A stretch of DNA of 64,000 nt from Panicum virgatum (taxonomy: Eukaryota; Streptophyta; Magnoliopsida; Poales; Poaceae). The stretch is taken from assembly GCF_016808335.1 (NCBI RefSeq), contig NC_053143.1, forward strand, positions 3,815,398 through 3,879,397. Direction: 5' to 3'. Under the pieces are notes generated by a model that searched no databases, was not told the DNA's origin, and worked only from the letters and a program-made list of their open reading frames with translations. The position numbers were made by a program, and so were the translations under genes. Shown here piece by piece: positions 10,259 to 21,830 of this stretch; position 1 is the first letter of the stretch; each line of letters begins with the position of its first letter.

Positions 10259-11570
10259 CGCGAAGTCAATAGATCATGCTGCTTACTCTCCACACGCACA
10301 GCAAAAGCACTAGCAAATTAGCTTTATTGTAGCATGCATATTCCACGTGAGTAGGCAATAAATGTCCCTATAACAGTATAAAACTTTTATGGGCCGAAAT
10401 TATTCTAGTCAGCCCAATGTACGGCGCCTAGTAGTCAACTTTGTTCAGGCGATGGAAACAGATCCCATCGCTCGGGCTATATATAGCCCTGGCGGGACAG
10501 GACCGTCCAGTTCCAGAACGAGACCGACATCATCTCCTTCCCCAAATAATCCAATAATTTAGTATTTAGCACACTCCTCCTAACTACTATAGAACTATAT
10601 AGTATATACACACTGGTAGTGGAAATTTGGTTGTAGGCGCTGCTGCAGTTTCTCTTTTCTCTTGTTTCGCCTTTATTAGTTTTTGCATAGGCTTAATTTC
10701 CTCTTTCTTTCTCCTCTTCTTGCCTTTTTTTGGCCTCTTGCCTGTTTTGTAAATCAAACTCTTTTTTAGTGTAACAACCAATGCAAGTACTGTACCACTG
10801 ATTACTTTCAAACGAACTCCGATCCATCGCTTTTCAGGTGGCTGCTGATTATTAGTACCTTTTTTAGTGTAACAACATGTGTGACACTGCCAGTGGGACG
10901 TAACTACTCACTATTGTCTGGTACGGTGGTGGCTGTGTACACGAGCCGTTTGAAATCTTGAATCCTGAGTACTTGCAGATCTAATGGTGGATTATTATGA
11001 TAAACATTTAGGAAAAGTTCGTTGTTTTTCTGTAGTATCTGAATATTATTTGACACTCCAAAAGCGATCCACGAATGAGTGATTCCAATCCAAAACTGAA
11101 AATCGTGACAACTTCTGCTAAACGGCCCACCATCAACATAAAATCGTCATTATCTTTGATTTTAATTTTACAGCAAATAAATAAGAACAAACATGCAAGC
11201 AAGAACAGTAGATCAACCAAAAACATCAAATTTGTCTAACCAAACCTCAATCCTAATTCCAGTATATGCACAGCTCAACTACATGTCTACAGCTAAAGCA
11301 TAGCAGATAAATTGTCAGAAAAGGTTCTGCATGCATGACCAAAACGGTAGTCAGAAGTAGTGATCGATGAATGGATCAAAAACTGGCGATTCTGTCAATT
11401 TCTGTACAGATAGTGAACTCAGACTACAATCAAACTTGCAGCAAATGAAAAATCCACGGCAGATCAACCAAAATTTGTGAATCCAAACTGAAATTGCACT
11501 ATGTACACAGCTCAACTACACGCAAAGCACATCCATCCACAACCTCTCAATTACTCCCCTCCTGCACGCG
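10259..11570. other. intergenic region
   Basis: No gene recognised. A TATA-like TATATATAGCCC lies at 10479-10490. The motif CTTTTTTAGTGTAACAAC occurs twice about 100 bp apart (near 10760 and 10860). The right end is probably the 3' UTR of the next gene. Confidence 0.45.
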
Positions 11571-12272
11571 CTACAACGGCCCAGATCTCGCCACGTGTCC
11601 GTCGTCCTCCTCCATCGCCGCCGCCCACTCCGGCGCCCGCCTCCCTGACGCGAAACGCCGCACGCCTCCGAGCCCCGGCGCCGGCGCCGCCGTCTCCTCC
11701 TCCGCCTCGGCCTCGGCGACCCTCGCCTCGCTCCGCCTCGCCGCCTCTGCCAGAGGGGGCAGCGACGGCGGGGACTGGTCGACGCACTCCACGGCGCTGT
11801 TCCTGGACCGGCTCCGCCGCATCAAGAACCCGAGCCCGCCGCAGCACCCGGGCGGCCTGGAGCCCCCGCGGGGCCTCGGCGGGCGGCCGAGGCGCGCGCG
11901 CTCGCGGTCGGAGAGGACCTTCCCGATGCAGGACACCTTGGGGGACTCGGGCTCCGGGACGGCCGCCTTGGGTGCGCGCCCGCCGCCCCCCGTCTTGGCC
12001 TTCTTGGGGAAGATGGCCGGTGGGTGGTGGTGGTGCTGCCGCCGCGCGCCGAGCTTCCCGGACAGGCCGATGATGGGCGCGGCCGTCGGCTTGAGGTTCC
12101 CGGAGAAGCGCTGCGAGGAGCCGTTGTGGTGGGGGTGGTTCTTGAGGAGGCACTTGGGGTTGGTGTTCTCCTTGAGGGAGTCGTCGCGGTCGTAGACGCC
12201 GTTGATCTCGGACCAGGCGATGTCGTCGCCGAGGCGGAGCCGCGTGGACTCCGGCGGCTCGCCGGCGGCCAT
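11571..12272 (-). CDS. syringolide-induced protein 14-1-1-like, function unknown
   Basis: A single-exon frame of 233 residues begins at the ATG at 12272 in a good context (ACGATGGCC); the frame extends a little upstream but without another ATG. The protein has blocks known from a plant family annotated as syringolide-induced protein 14-1-1-like or At1g76070-like: GDDIAWSEINGVYDRDDSL, ENTNPKCLLKN, QRFSGNLKPTAAPIIGL, PKKAKTGGGG and PKVSCIGKVLSDRER. The C-terminal half is Arg/Ala/Glu rich and poorly conserved. The family has been linked to elicitor response and its biochemical role is unknown. Coding sequence is extremely GC-rich, as for many single-exon grass genes. Several long frames on the other strand and frames are shadows. 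Family assignment is from memory of motifs. Confidence 0.75.
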   Translation of the reverse strand: MAAGEPPESTRLRLGDDIAWSEINGVYDRDDSLKENTNPKCLLKNHPHHNGSSQRFSGNLKPTAAPIIGLSGKLGARRQHHHHPPAIFPKKAKTGGGGRAPKAAVPEPESPKVSCIGKVLSDRERARLGRPPRPRGGSRPPGCCGGLGFLMRRSRSRNSAVECVDQSPPSLPPLAEAARRSEARVAEAEAEEETAAPAPGLGGVRRFASGRRAPEWAAAMEEDDGHVARSGPL

Positions 12273-12319
12273 CGTGGGGGAGGAGGAGGAGGAGGAGACG
12301 CGCACGCCGCGGTGGCGAT

Positions 12320-12339
12320 GGGGGGGGGGGGGGGGGGGG
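12320..12339. repeat. G20 homopolymer in the leader of the syringolide-induced-like gene
   Basis: A run of 20 G on the plus strand gives a C20 tract in the presumed 5' UTR, about 50 bp upstream of the ATG. Homopolymers of this length are length-unstable and prone to sequencing error. Confidence 0.8.
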
Positions 12340-13077
12340 CAGAAAGGATGGAAATCGCTGGGTCTTCGCGGCGCGTGGCGTGGATTTTAACGAGGATTTG
12401 CGTTGCAGACTCGTCGGGAATTTGGGATTGCTGTCCCTGCCTTGCCACGAGCGGCGCGCCAATTTTTCCCTCTTTTGCCTGTTCGTGAACCTGGTCTATG
12501 AGCGGGTGCATGAATTTCCAAAGGTGCAAGATTGTTGTCGATTTTAAAAATGGAAGGCGTTTGAATGTTGAAAAACTGATAAATTTAATTTTGTGGTAGG
12601 AGCATGTGAGTTCTTGTTGATATTGTGGTGCGTCGTGGAAAGTAATAAAGTAGCTACCGTTGTTGAATTTGAACTTGGGAACTATGTAAAGCAAGATTGA
12701 TATCTATGTCGGGCAACGGACAACGAAGTGTTTTATACTTGTGAGAACTTGAACGAGCATTTGAATGGTATTTGTGGAGTCTATAGTTGGTGATTTTGTG
12801 TTGAAAGTTATAATTTGATTTCGTGTTAAAAGTTGTGTGGAAAATACTTCGAATTAAAGGTTGGCAGATTTGGCCGACCTTAGGATGACTCTTGAATGTA
12901 TATTCTCTCGAGTTGAAGATGGTTTTCTTTTGGTATAGGCATTGACAATTCCAATTCCTCGTCAAACAAGAACAAGAAGTGAAACATGATACTATTTCGT
13001 AGAGTTGGCGAGAAATAAGCAAAGTAGTCTTGCCTAGAAGTATGGAACGAGCGATTCCAAACAGTAAAATTTTGTTA
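12340..13077. other. upstream region of the syringolide-induced-like gene
   Basis: The first ~150 bp is likely leader and promoter for the minus-strand gene. The rest is AT-rich DNA without a recognisable gene or repeat. Confidence 0.45.
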
Positions 13078-13307
13078 GGGTGCGTTTAGATGGTGAAAAA
13101 GTTTGGTTTTGGTACTGTAGTACATTTCGTTGTTACTTGACAAATAATGTCCAATCATGAATTATTTAGGCTTAAAAGATTCATATCGAGCTAATCAGTT
13201 AGATTGTGTAATTGGTTATTTTTTAAACTACATTTAATATTCCATGCATGTGTGCGAAAATTCGATGTATGGATACTGTAGAATTTTTTTGGAAACTAAA
13301 CGGGGCC
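13078..13307. repeat. Tourist-like MITE, copy 1
   Basis: The ends GGGTGCGTTTAG and CTAAACGGGGCC are inverted repeats, and TTA flanks both (13075-13077, 13308-13310). A 3-bp TTA/TAA duplication marks PIF/Harbinger (Tourist) MITEs. The interior has the TTTGGTACTGTAGTA and ATTTAATATTCCATGCATG segments seen in the neighbouring copies. Confidence 0.75.
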
Positions 13308-13531
13308 TTAGGGACATTTGTAGCTTGCTACACCCTGCACACCCCCCAAAAAAAAAGCTAGAACCCAGGAAGCAACCATTGATCGGTCCATGGGTCAGGT
13401 TCAGGCAGATAAGAGGATTCTCAGAAGAGAGGGACAGTGCACCGTATTCAGCGTTTCAGACGGGCAGGTTGGTTTCAGCGCTGAACAACCTTGAGATTAA
13501 CGACAGGTTACTAGTAGGAGTAGTTTACAAA

Positions 13532-13786
13532 GGCTGTGTTTAGTTCCAAAATTTCTCAATCCAAACTTTACTATTCATCTATCACATCAAATCTTTTACC
13601 TCATGCATGGAGCATTAAATGTAGATAAATAAAAAAACTAATTGTATAGTTTTGATGTACACGACGAGACGAATCTTTTGAGCCTAGTTAGGTCATAGTA
13701 GGACAACAATTATCACAAGCAAACGAAAAATACTACAGTGTCCGATGTGACTCTTTTTACCACTATTTTACGAATCTAAACACAGC
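13532..13786. repeat. Tourist-like MITE, copy 2
   Basis: The ends GGCTGTGTTTAG and CTAAACACAGC are inverted repeats. The interior includes CATGCATGGAGCATTAAATG and GACGAATCTTTTGAGCCTAG, classic for this grass family. Opposite orientation to copy 1. Confidence 0.75.
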
Positions 13787-13847
13787 TAAAAGAAAATTCC
13801 GCATCGATGAGGTTTCAGACCTTCTTTTGACCGGTTGGCCTTCACTT

Positions 13848-14073
13848 GGCCTTCTTTAGTTCCCAAAATTTTTGAATTTTGGTACTGCAGTATTTTTATT
13901 GTTATTTGACAATTAATATTTAATTATAAATTTATTAGGTTTAAAAAATGTGTCTCATCTTTACAGTTAAACTGTCTGATGAGTTATTTTTTTAACAGCA
14001 TTTAATGTTCCATGTATATGTCTAAAAATTCGATGCGATAGAAACTGTGTAAAATTTTTTGAGAACTAAAAAG
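13848..14073. repeat. Tourist-like MITE, copy 3
   Basis: Begins GGCCTTCTTTAGTTCCCAAAA and ends near GAGAACTAAAAAG. Interior matches copy 1 (GGTACTGCAGTA, TTTAATGTTCCATGTATATG). Confidence 0.65.
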
Positions 14074-14251
14074 TTTCTGCAGTCCTGCACTACTGAACAA
14101 CTGAAGATTCGACAGGTACACGTACAGTGCCGAGCACAACAACGTCTTCTATTTCAAATTGCTAGTACGAGATGTGACGATGTGGGGTGGTTTGCGTTGC
14201 GTCTGAATTTTCGTGTGACAGTACACTTTACTTGCACAAAAAGTACACTTA

Positions 14252-14425
14252 GGCCCCGTTTAGTTCCCAAAATCTTTTTTTGACATATGCATGGAACATT
14301 AAATGTAGTTGAAAAAATAACTATTTACACAGTTTAATTGATTAGTACGAGATAAATCTTTCAAGCCTAATTAGTCCATAATTAGATATTATTTGTTAAA
14401 TAATAATGAAATGTGCTACAGTAAC
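14252..14425. repeat. Tourist-like MITE, copy 4, truncated
   Basis: Begins GGCCCCGTTTAGTTCCC after TTA. Has CATGCATGGAACATTAAATG and CAAGCCTAATTAGTCCATAA, but lacks the expected far terminus after the GCTACAGTAAC segment. Confidence 0.65.
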
Positions 14426-15734
14426 TTTTCGCGAACTTCTCCCATTTTCCTAGCACTGATCTTTGCCCCTTTCTGAAGATTTGCCAAGGAATTTCGGGAA
14501 AGAATGTGCAGTGTTCCACGTTTTGTCGAAGGAAGATTATTGGGCGAGCATTGCATCTTGGACTTTGCCCACGAGAGCATGCACCAGCCGCTCTGCGCGT
14601 TTGTCTGCGCTAGCATGCGGCGACTGACTCATGGTAGTCAACTTTGACGGTGCCTGATGACACCGAAAGGGTAGCAAAAAGGCATTGTAGTGACGACAGA
14701 GGGAGAACTGAACAAAAAGAGCAGAGTGCATGCATTCAGACTGCAAAAAGCGTTCAAATTAAAATTCATTTAGATGTTTCATAGTAAGTCGATCAACTGA
14801 TCTAACTTTAATCAAAATTTTAGAAAAAACATATTAAAACCTACAGTACCAAATAAATCCATTATCAAGAGGTATTTTTGGTGGATTTAATAAAACTAAT
14901 TGGATGATGTAACTGTTGGTGCTTTTTTTTTATTTGCTTCAAAAGAACTTGTCACGTGGGCCATGTGACCCCACTAGTTCCTCTTTGGGTCTACTCTTTC
15001 ATGGCAGGTTGGCTGCTGCACAACTTTAGTGCAGATTTTTGTTTTGGCTTGTTTCAAGTACTTGTCACTTTATGCATCTCATTCAGCTTTTAAGATTTAG
15101 GTGGTTTCACGATAAATAAAAATTCTTATCCAAATACAAGTTGGTCTAGGTTTGCCTCATGTCTATTTTTAGCTTTGATTAATAATTGTAAGATTGTGTA
15201 TAATACGTGGGATGTATTGCATTGTAACAATACTTTTCATAAATGAGTCGGGTGATATCAATCTAATATTTTCTATATGCAACATTTTATTTACTTTCTT
15301 GATTGGTAAAAGTAAAACCGAACAAGTTTGAATTAGGAAAGTAGGAAATATATGACCTTATTATTTTCTAGGTCAAGCCGTAACCGTTAAATATCCTTTT
15401 TGAAGGACCAAAAGCTGCGAGATTGTGTTAATCAGACTTAATAGTTCGAGAAGACAGATAAAATAGGTGTTAGCGTGCGTAAGACAGGACATCATCGAGC
15501 ATGGCGGGAGGCTAATACACTGAATTTCTGCGTCGATCTAAACAAAGCAAGTGTACTAGGAGGTTTGGCATGGTCAACCAACATTGTCTTCTGGTCTTTA
15601 GCTATTATAGCAGGCTAGCAGCCCAGCCGCTGCATAAAATACATAAAAGCAAAAGGCCAGTTCCAGAATCAGAGTGAGTCATTGCTAAAAAAAAAAAAGA
15701 ATCAGAGTGAGGTCCCATGGACTCGTTGTGCTTA
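14426..15734. other. intergenic region
   Basis: No gene recognised on either strand. AT-rich with short T runs; small frames lack protein character. Confidence 0.45.
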
Positions 15735-15870
15735 AGGCCAGTCTTAATAGAGATTTTATGGAGAGTTCCATAGCACTAAATTCTATGTCACATTATTAAT
15801 TGTACTGAGATGGCGAGAAGAGAGGAAGTTTCATAGGATGAGAGAGGAGTTTTCTTTCCTCCCTATGAAG
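15735..15870. repeat. fragment of a Tourist-type MITE
   Basis: AAGGCCAGTCTTAATAGAG and the following TTCATAG, ATGTCACATTAT and GAAGTTTCATAGGATGAG segments match the GGCCAGTCTCAAT family of short grass MITEs. Only one terminus is clear. Confidence 0.5.
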
Positions 15871-16406
15871 AAACTTAGCCGACAAAGTTACCTTCTCAAT
15901 CTTGATAAATGTGCTATAAAACTATGTACTGAGACTGGCATAAGTGTACAAGAGATAAGGCAAATCATAGAGATGATCGACGGCCAACCAAACCATGCTT
16001 TTCCACGGATATGCTTGCAAAGAAACAAACAACGGAAGCTTGTCAACATAGGAAGAATCTAGTAGGGCAGAAAACCTGTTTGACTTCTCTTTGTAATCTT
16101 TGTATTGACCTGTCTCCGAGCTTCTAGAACAGTCGAGAAGGTTCACCTAATGAGAAGCCTTTTGTAGATCCCCTCCCCCCAAACAGTGCTCATTATATTA
16201 TGCATACACACACCCAATCCTTTGAATATAGATATGGCACATCAAGAGACTGTCACGGCAAACATCTCGAACGTAGTTGATGGGTATATTGCGGTGCCTC
16301 CTATAATTAAAACTAATTTGCCAAAAATACAAGCACACATACCGAGTCGGAGAGTTAAAAATAACATTCCGACTTACATTATGAGCAAATGTAGTACTTT
16401 GTGTAC
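15871..16406. other. intergenic region before the copia insertion
   Basis: No gene or repeat recognised. The last five bases before the element (GGATG, 16407-16411) are its target duplication. Confidence 0.45.
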
Positions 16407-16411
16407 GGATG

Positions 16412-16809
16412 TGTTGGGATGATGATCTATGAGCTTAAACAGTAAGCTCATTAAATGAATGAACAGTAAAGTGATAAGATGAATTAATGAAAGAAGAACA
16501 AATAACGGGACGAACGTTCCCGTTCCGTCCTGATCAGGGACGGCAACCGACCCAAACGATGGCGGTTCCCCCCGGTGTGCACCGGGTATAAATAACGGGG
16601 TAAGAACCCGTTAAAGGGACTGATCACCTTCCTGTCGCCAACACCGGGGAACAAAAAAAAACTGACACACACACACGCGCGCTCACACACACACACACTA
16701 AAAACATACACACAGAGGCAAGTGATGGGACGTCCTAGTGACCAAGGTATGTGCATCTCATGCCATTCTTGTGGTTCCTTTTGATCTAGAGATCCTAGAA
16801 TATCTAACA
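16412..16809 (+). repeat. 5' LTR of the copia element
   Basis: Runs from TGTTGGGATGATGAT to AATATCTAACA. TATA box TATAAATA at 16587-16594. A CACACA tract near 16667-16700 is longer than in the 3' LTR, which accounts for most of the 20-bp length difference. Contains the HSE-like palindrome GAACGTTC near 16513. Confidence 0.92.
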
Positions 16810-16810
16810 A

Positions 16811-16823
16811 TGGCATCAAGAGC
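16811..16823 (+). promoter_or_regulatory. primer binding site
   Basis: TGGCATCAAGAGC follows the LTR after one base. It resembles the TGGTATCAGAGC complement of initiator methionine tRNA used by plant copia elements, with mismatches. Confidence 0.75.
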
Positions 16824-18203
16824 AAGGTTTAGCTTCAAACTGGAACCCTCTGTCATGAACTTTTGCGCCCAAATCTTGCAACCCGAAGCCCTAAAGACCC
16901 CCAAAAATTCCCCACTGTACAAACCCTAACCCTAACCCTAAGATCTAAAGAGAATGGCGGGGAGCTTACCTCAAGTGCCGCCATGGCCGTCGCTAACGGC
17001 GAGCGCTCGCCCGGGACTTGGTCCCGAGCGGCCTCGCAAGCCCCGCACCGGCCGGCGCCGACCCACATGCGCGCCTCGAGGCCGTGGTGGCCGGCCGCCA
17101 GCCAGATCTGATGCCGCCGTGCCCGTCCTCGCCGTGGCTCGCCGTTGCAGTCTGGTGGCGTGGCCGGCGGGTGCCATAGGGCACCAACGAGCGGTGCTCG
17201 ACGGAGCTGCGCACCGGCCACGGCCGCACGCACCTCCGGCGAGCAGAGCTCGGTGGCGCCGCTGCTTTCCCCGCACCGGCGCTCCGCGCCGCTCGCTCTC
17301 CGCCGACGTCGGGTGAGAAGAGAGAGAAGGGGAGGAAGCAAATGATTAGGGTTGGGGGGGCGCGGCCGAGCCGCTTTTATGCGGCAGTGCGAGACGCGCT
17401 GGCCGTCGGATTTGATCCGACGGCTGGCACGCGTCGGCTCCGGACCGGGCTGTGGCAGGCCGGCGGGGAGGACGAAATCCCGGCCCAGGCCCAGGTTTTT
17501 GGGCCTGAGGTCCGGGTCAGGGGGCGGCGCGGCTCTTTTGGGCCGGGCCAAAATCGGCCCAGGTCGTTTTAAAGCTTTTGGGCCAAATTTCGTTACTATT
17601 TTTCCTGAAAAATTAAGAAAAATGCATTGGGCTGCATAGTAACGGGCCAAATAAGTTATTGGGCTAAGATAATGCTATTTTTTAGGCTATAAATATTGGT
17701 TTATCTTTAAGCATTATGATTATAAATGTTATTTAATGTTTAATTCTTTAAAGATGTTTTATTGTGTTTTAGTAAATAATGATACAAATAATAATTAGAC
17801 TTATTATATGATGAAATTTTCTTATGTTTATTTAATTTTGATGATTACATTATGTTTATTATTCAAAGTTATTATTTTATGTGTTATAAATTATTTCCGC
17901 TACAAATAATTACTCTGACTAAGTGTGACAAATAATTGTCATTCTGGCCAAAGCTGATTGATACTTATTTGGTCACAAAATTTTATTAATTCAAATCAAT
18001 TCTGGCCAAAGGGTTTAGGGTTTAGGGTTTATGGTTTGATTAAATTAATAAAAGAAGTTCATGAAATTCAATAAAGTGTGGTTTGTATTTATTATTCTGG
18101 CCAAAGCTGATTAATAAATACTTATTCACAAAATTTTGTTGTTCTCATTCATTTCTGGCCAAAGCTGATTTGAATTTGATCAATAAAATAATATGCTTAT
18201 TTA
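16824..18203 (+). other. long leader of the copia element
   Basis: About 1.4 kb lies between the primer site and Gag. The first part (16950-17560) is very GC-rich and throws up long frames on both strands, none protein-like. The rest is AT-rich. Three CCCTAA units at 16924-16941 and three TTTAGGG-type units at 18010-18031 resemble plant telomere repeats. TTCTGGCCAAAG recurs at about 17942, 18000, 18096 and 18152, three times followed by CTGATT. Confidence 0.55.
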
Positions 18204-19331
18204 ATGATGTTAATTCTCTCTTATGCAGCGTCTCAAATTGCTAGTGTCTTAGGCAATATTGAGCAGCTTAATGGAAGCAACTATGCTTCATGGAAGGAGA
18301 AGCTGGAGATCACTCTAGCTCTGCTGGATATTGATTATGCCCTCCATAAAGATCCTCCGGTTGAGCCTAAACCAGAGGATGAAAATTATGAAGTCCTGAA
18401 AAAGGAATATGATGAAGAAAAGGCAAAATGGAGTGTTTCAAATCATAAATGCCTCATGATCATTAGAAGCTCCATTATTGATACAATAAGAGGAGCAATT
18501 CCTGATACTCAGTCTGCCAGAGATTATCTTACTAAGATTGAGGAGCAATTCAAAGGCTCCTCTAAAGCCAATGCCACCACCCTCATCAAAAGGTTGGTGG
18601 GTGAAAAATATGATGCAACTGGCAGCCTAAGGGAGCACATTATGAAGAAATGTCACATGGCTGCCAAGCTTAAGTCAATGGAGATGGAAATCTCTGATGG
18701 TTTTCTTGTCCATTTCATTATGTCATCACTGCCCCAGGAGTTCTCTCCATTTGTGATCAACTACAACTCTATGAAAATAAAGTGGGGTATTGATGAGTTG
18801 ATTGCCATGTGTGTGCAAGAAGAAGAAAGGCTTAAGGCAGAAAGGATTGATCATGCTAATTAATTCAAGCATTCTGAAAAGAAAAGGTATAAGAAATTTA
18901 AGAAGGAATACTTGAAGCCTAAGCCTGGTCAATTCAAAGAAAAGGGGCAATCTTCTAAGCAAGGCCAGCAGAACAAGCCAGCAGGTGGCTCCAATGCAGA
19001 AGAAAAAGGAAAAGATCCCGAAGGATGCCACTTTTGTGGAAAAAGTGGACACCGTCAGAGGGACTGCATTGGCTTTATGAGATGGCTCAATAAGAAAGGT
19101 ACTGATGTTATAACTTTTGTTGATGAATCCCTTTATATTGATTATGCCACCGACTCTTGGTGGATTGACTCAGGTGCAACAATTCACGTTGCAAACTCTT
19201 TACAGGGATTCGCTACGAGGAGGACCCTAAGAAGAGGGGAAAGAAGAATTAGAGTTGCTAATGGAGTTGAAGCAGAAGTCAAGGCCATTGGAGACTTCAC
19301 TCTTACTCTTCATACTGGCTTTAGACTTTAG
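18204..19331 (+). pseudogene. copia Gag and protease, interrupted
   Basis: The frame starts at ATGATG (18204). The Gag capsid region reads IEQLNGSNYASWKEKLEI and later SLREHIMKKCHMAAKLK and MSSLPQEFSPF, typical of copia Gag. An in-frame TAA at 18861-18863, one C-to-T change from glutamine, interrupts it. The same frame continues to a CCHC zinc knuckle (CHFCGKSGHRQRDC, about 19027-19068) and the aspartic protease box WIDSGATIHV (19162-19191). It stops at TAG 19329-19331, again one change from glutamine. Beyond that stop, LNDVLYVPSMKRNLVSV continues in frame for about 20 codons. Confidence 0.88.
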
Positions 19332-19658
19332 CTAAATGATGTTCTTTATGTACCCTCTATGAAAAGAAACTTAGTTTCTGTTTCATCCTTAGCTAAATGA
19401 TCATTGTACTTTTGGAGACCATAGATGTATAATTATGTATGACAATAAAGAGGTTGGTCTCGCCGTTAGACGGGAACAACTTATAAAATATCTTTATGTG
19501 ATGCCACTTATCATGTTGATTCCACCTCAAATTCAAACGTCAGTACCAAACGAAAATATAATGATAATGAGACTTCTTCGAAATTATGGCACTACCGTTT
19601 ATGCCATATTTCGAGGGGGAGAATTGAGCATCTCATTAAAGAAGATATCCTCCATCCT
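19332..19658 (+). pseudogene. degenerate protease-integrase junction
   Basis: After the stop at 19331 the expected protein similarity (LYVPS..RNLVSVS, then [13 protein letters not shown] at 19435) jumps between frames. The region covering the integrase N-terminal zinc-binding domain therefore contains frameshifts as well as stops. Confidence 0.6.
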
Positions 19659-21830
19659 TTGGATTTCTTGGATGCAAATGTTGAATATTGCATTGATTGC
19701 ATCAAAGGAAAATATGCAAAGAAAATCAAGAAAGGTGCAAGCCGAAGCACGGGAGTTTTGGAAATAATCCACACAGATATTTGTGGTCCTTTTAATGTAA
19801 AATCAGTGGATGGTTTTGATTCTTTCATCACATTCACTGATGACTACTCCCGCTATGGATATATTTATCCAATTAAAGAAAGATCTGAGGCATTAGACAA
19901 GTTCAAAATTTTCAAAGCAGAAGTTGAGAATCAACATGATCAGAAGATCAAAATTGTAAGGTCTGATCGTGGTGGAGAATACTACGGAAGGCATACACCT
20001 TATGGCCAAACTCCGGGACCTTTTGCAAGGTTTTTGGAAGAAAATGGCATAAAAGCCCAGTACTCTGCACCGGGTGAACCACAGCAAAATGGAGTAGCTG
20101 AAAGGCGTAATCGCACTCTAATGAATATGGTACGAAGTATGATGAGTCACTCCATTTTGCCTGTGAATTTATGGACGGAAGCTCTAAAGACAGCTGCACA
20201 CATTCTTAATAGAGTTCCCAGCAAATCAGTTCCTAAGACACCTTTTGAATTATGGACTGGGAAGAAACCAACTCTAAATTATTTACATGTGTGGGGCTGC
20301 CCTGCTGAAGCTCGAGTTTTCAATCCAAATATGGGAAAATTAGACCCCAAGACAATCAGTTGTCATTTTATTAGTTATCTTGATAAGTCAAAGGCATATC
20401 GATTTTATTGCTCGAATCAGTTTACTAAGTTTGTTGAAACAAGACAAGATGTGTTCTTGGAAGATGAAGTGATCAGGGGGAGCATGACTCCCAGGGAAAT
20501 TGATTTAGAAGAAAAACAGGAATATGTTCCAATGCCCATAACTCAAGATCCTATTTTCCCTGTGCATGCTGATGTTGCACCTCAAGTCCAAAGGACTATT
20601 GATACAACACCTGTTGAAACTCCTGCAACCACTTCAAGTATTGCACCTAATGATGAGTCTAATGAGGATATTCAACAGCCTCCAGTTGTGATGAATGAGC
20701 AAAATAATGAGCAATCACTAAGAAGGTCACAACGAGAAAGAAGATCAGCTATTCCTAGTGATTATGTCACTTATATGAGTGAAGATATGAATGAGCTAAT
20801 GTTGGACGATGATCCCACATCATTTAAAGAGGCCATGAATAATGAGCATTCATCTGAATGGTTTGATGCTATGAAAGATGAAATGAAATCCATGAATGCT
20901 AATGAAGTATGGGACTTAGTAGAAATCCCTAAAGGAGCCAAAACAGTAGGCTGCAAATGGGTCTACAAGACTAAATGTGACTCCAAGGGTAATATCGAAT
21001 GGTTCAAAGCAAGACTCGTGGCAAAAGGTTTTACACAGAGAGAAAGCATTGATTACAATGAAACCTTCTCCCCTGTTTCTTCTGAAGACTCGTTCAGAAT
21101 TGTTATGGCACTTGTGGCTCATTATGATTTGGAGTTGCATCAAATGGATGTTAAAACCGCATTCCTGAATGGTGATTTATATGAAAATGTATACATGGCA
21201 CAACCTGAGGGTTTTGTTGTGGAAGGAAAGGAACATTTGGGATGTAAATTGAAGAAATCCATTTATGGGCTGAAACAAGCGTCAAGACAATGGTACCTTA
21301 AGTTTGATCAAATTATCAGAGAATTTGGTTTTGAAGAGAATAAAAGGGATAACTGCATTTATGCTAAGTTCAGGGGGAGTAAATTCATCTTTTTGATATT
21401 ATATGTGGATGATATACTCATGGCCAGTAGTGATAAGAATCTACTGCTGGAAACAAAGAGGTTCCTTACCTCTAAGTTTGAGATGAAAGATCTCGGTAAA
21501 GTCACTTATGTTCTGGGCATAGAAATTCACCGAAATAGATCCAAAGGGATCTTGGGGCTATCTCAGAAGACATATATAGAAAAGATGCTAAAAAAGTACA
21601 ATATGCATAAGTGTTCAGTCTCGCCTGCTCCTATAGTTAAGGGCGATAAGTTTGGAAAATTCCAATGTCCAAAAAATGAGTATGAAGCTGCGCAGATGAA
21701 GTCAATACCATATGCTTCGGCTGTCGGAAGCATAATGTATGCACAAGTGTGTACTCGCCCTGATTTGGCATTCGTGACCGGGATGCTTGGCAGATTTAGT
21801 CAAATCCAGGACCAGAACACTAGAAGTTAG
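19659..21830 (+). CDS. copia integrase and reverse transcriptase, partial Pol
   Basis: An open frame of 723 codons has no ATG at its left edge, because it is the continuation of a broken polyprotein. Integrase catalytic residues are visible: D in HTDICGPF, D in [11 protein letters not shown] and E in [13 protein letters not shown]. The copia GKKP box ([18 protein letters not shown]) follows. A variable linker leads to reverse transcriptase, with [39 protein letters not shown] and the catalytic [12 protein letters not shown] near 21400. The frame ends at 21830, where RNase H similarity continues in another frame. Integrase and RT look intact, but without Gag, protease and RNase H in frame they could not work in cis. 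Confidence 0.9.
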   Translation: MDFLDANVEYCIDCIKGKYAKKIKKGASRSTGVLEIIHTDICGPFNVKSVDGFDSFITFTDDYSRYGYIYPIKERSEALDKFKIFKAEVENQHDQKIKIVRSDRGGEYYGRHTPYGQTPGPFARFLEENGIKAQYSAPGEPQQNGVAERRNRTLMNMVRSMMSHSILPVNLWTEALKTAAHILNRVPSKSVPKTPFELWTGKKPTLNYLHVWGCPAEARVFNPNMGKLDPKTISCHFISYLDKSKAYRFYCSNQFTKFVETRQDVFLEDEVIRGSMTPREIDLEEKQEYVPMPITQDPIFPVHADVAPQVQRTIDTTPVETPATTSSIAPNDESNEDIQQPPVVMNEQNNEQSLRRSQRERRSAIPSDYVTYMSEDMNELMLDDDPTSFKEAMNNEHSSEWFDAMKDEMKSMNANEVWDLVEIPKGAKTVGCKWVYKTKCDSKGNIEWFKARLVAKGFTQRESIDYNETFSPVSSEDSFRIVMALVAHYDLELHQMDVKTAFLNGDLYENVYMAQPEGFVVEGKEHLGCKLKKSIYGLKQASRQWYLKFDQIIREFGFEENKRDNCIYAKFRGSKFIFLILYVDDILMASSDKNLLLETKRFLTSKFEMKDLGKVTYVLGIEIHRNRSKGILGLSQKTYIEKMLKKYNMHKCSVSPAPIVKGDKFGKFQCPKNEYEAAQMKSIPYASAVGSIMYAQVCTRPDLAFVTGMLGRFSQIQDQNTRS

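Noticed and set aside
9036..10470. TIR element bounded by GATGGGCCATC-like sequence around 9050 and 10450
   Set aside because: Only about 20 bp of imperfect inverted similarity and no target duplication; too weak to call.
11494..12694. Long frames overlapping the syringolide-induced-like gene on both strands
   Set aside because: Third-position GC bias of the real gene opens the other frames; only the frame from 12272 shows family motifs.
16853..17650. 265-codon minus-strand frame in the copia leader
   Set aside because: Chance frame in GC-rich leader; low-complexity composition and other frames equally open.
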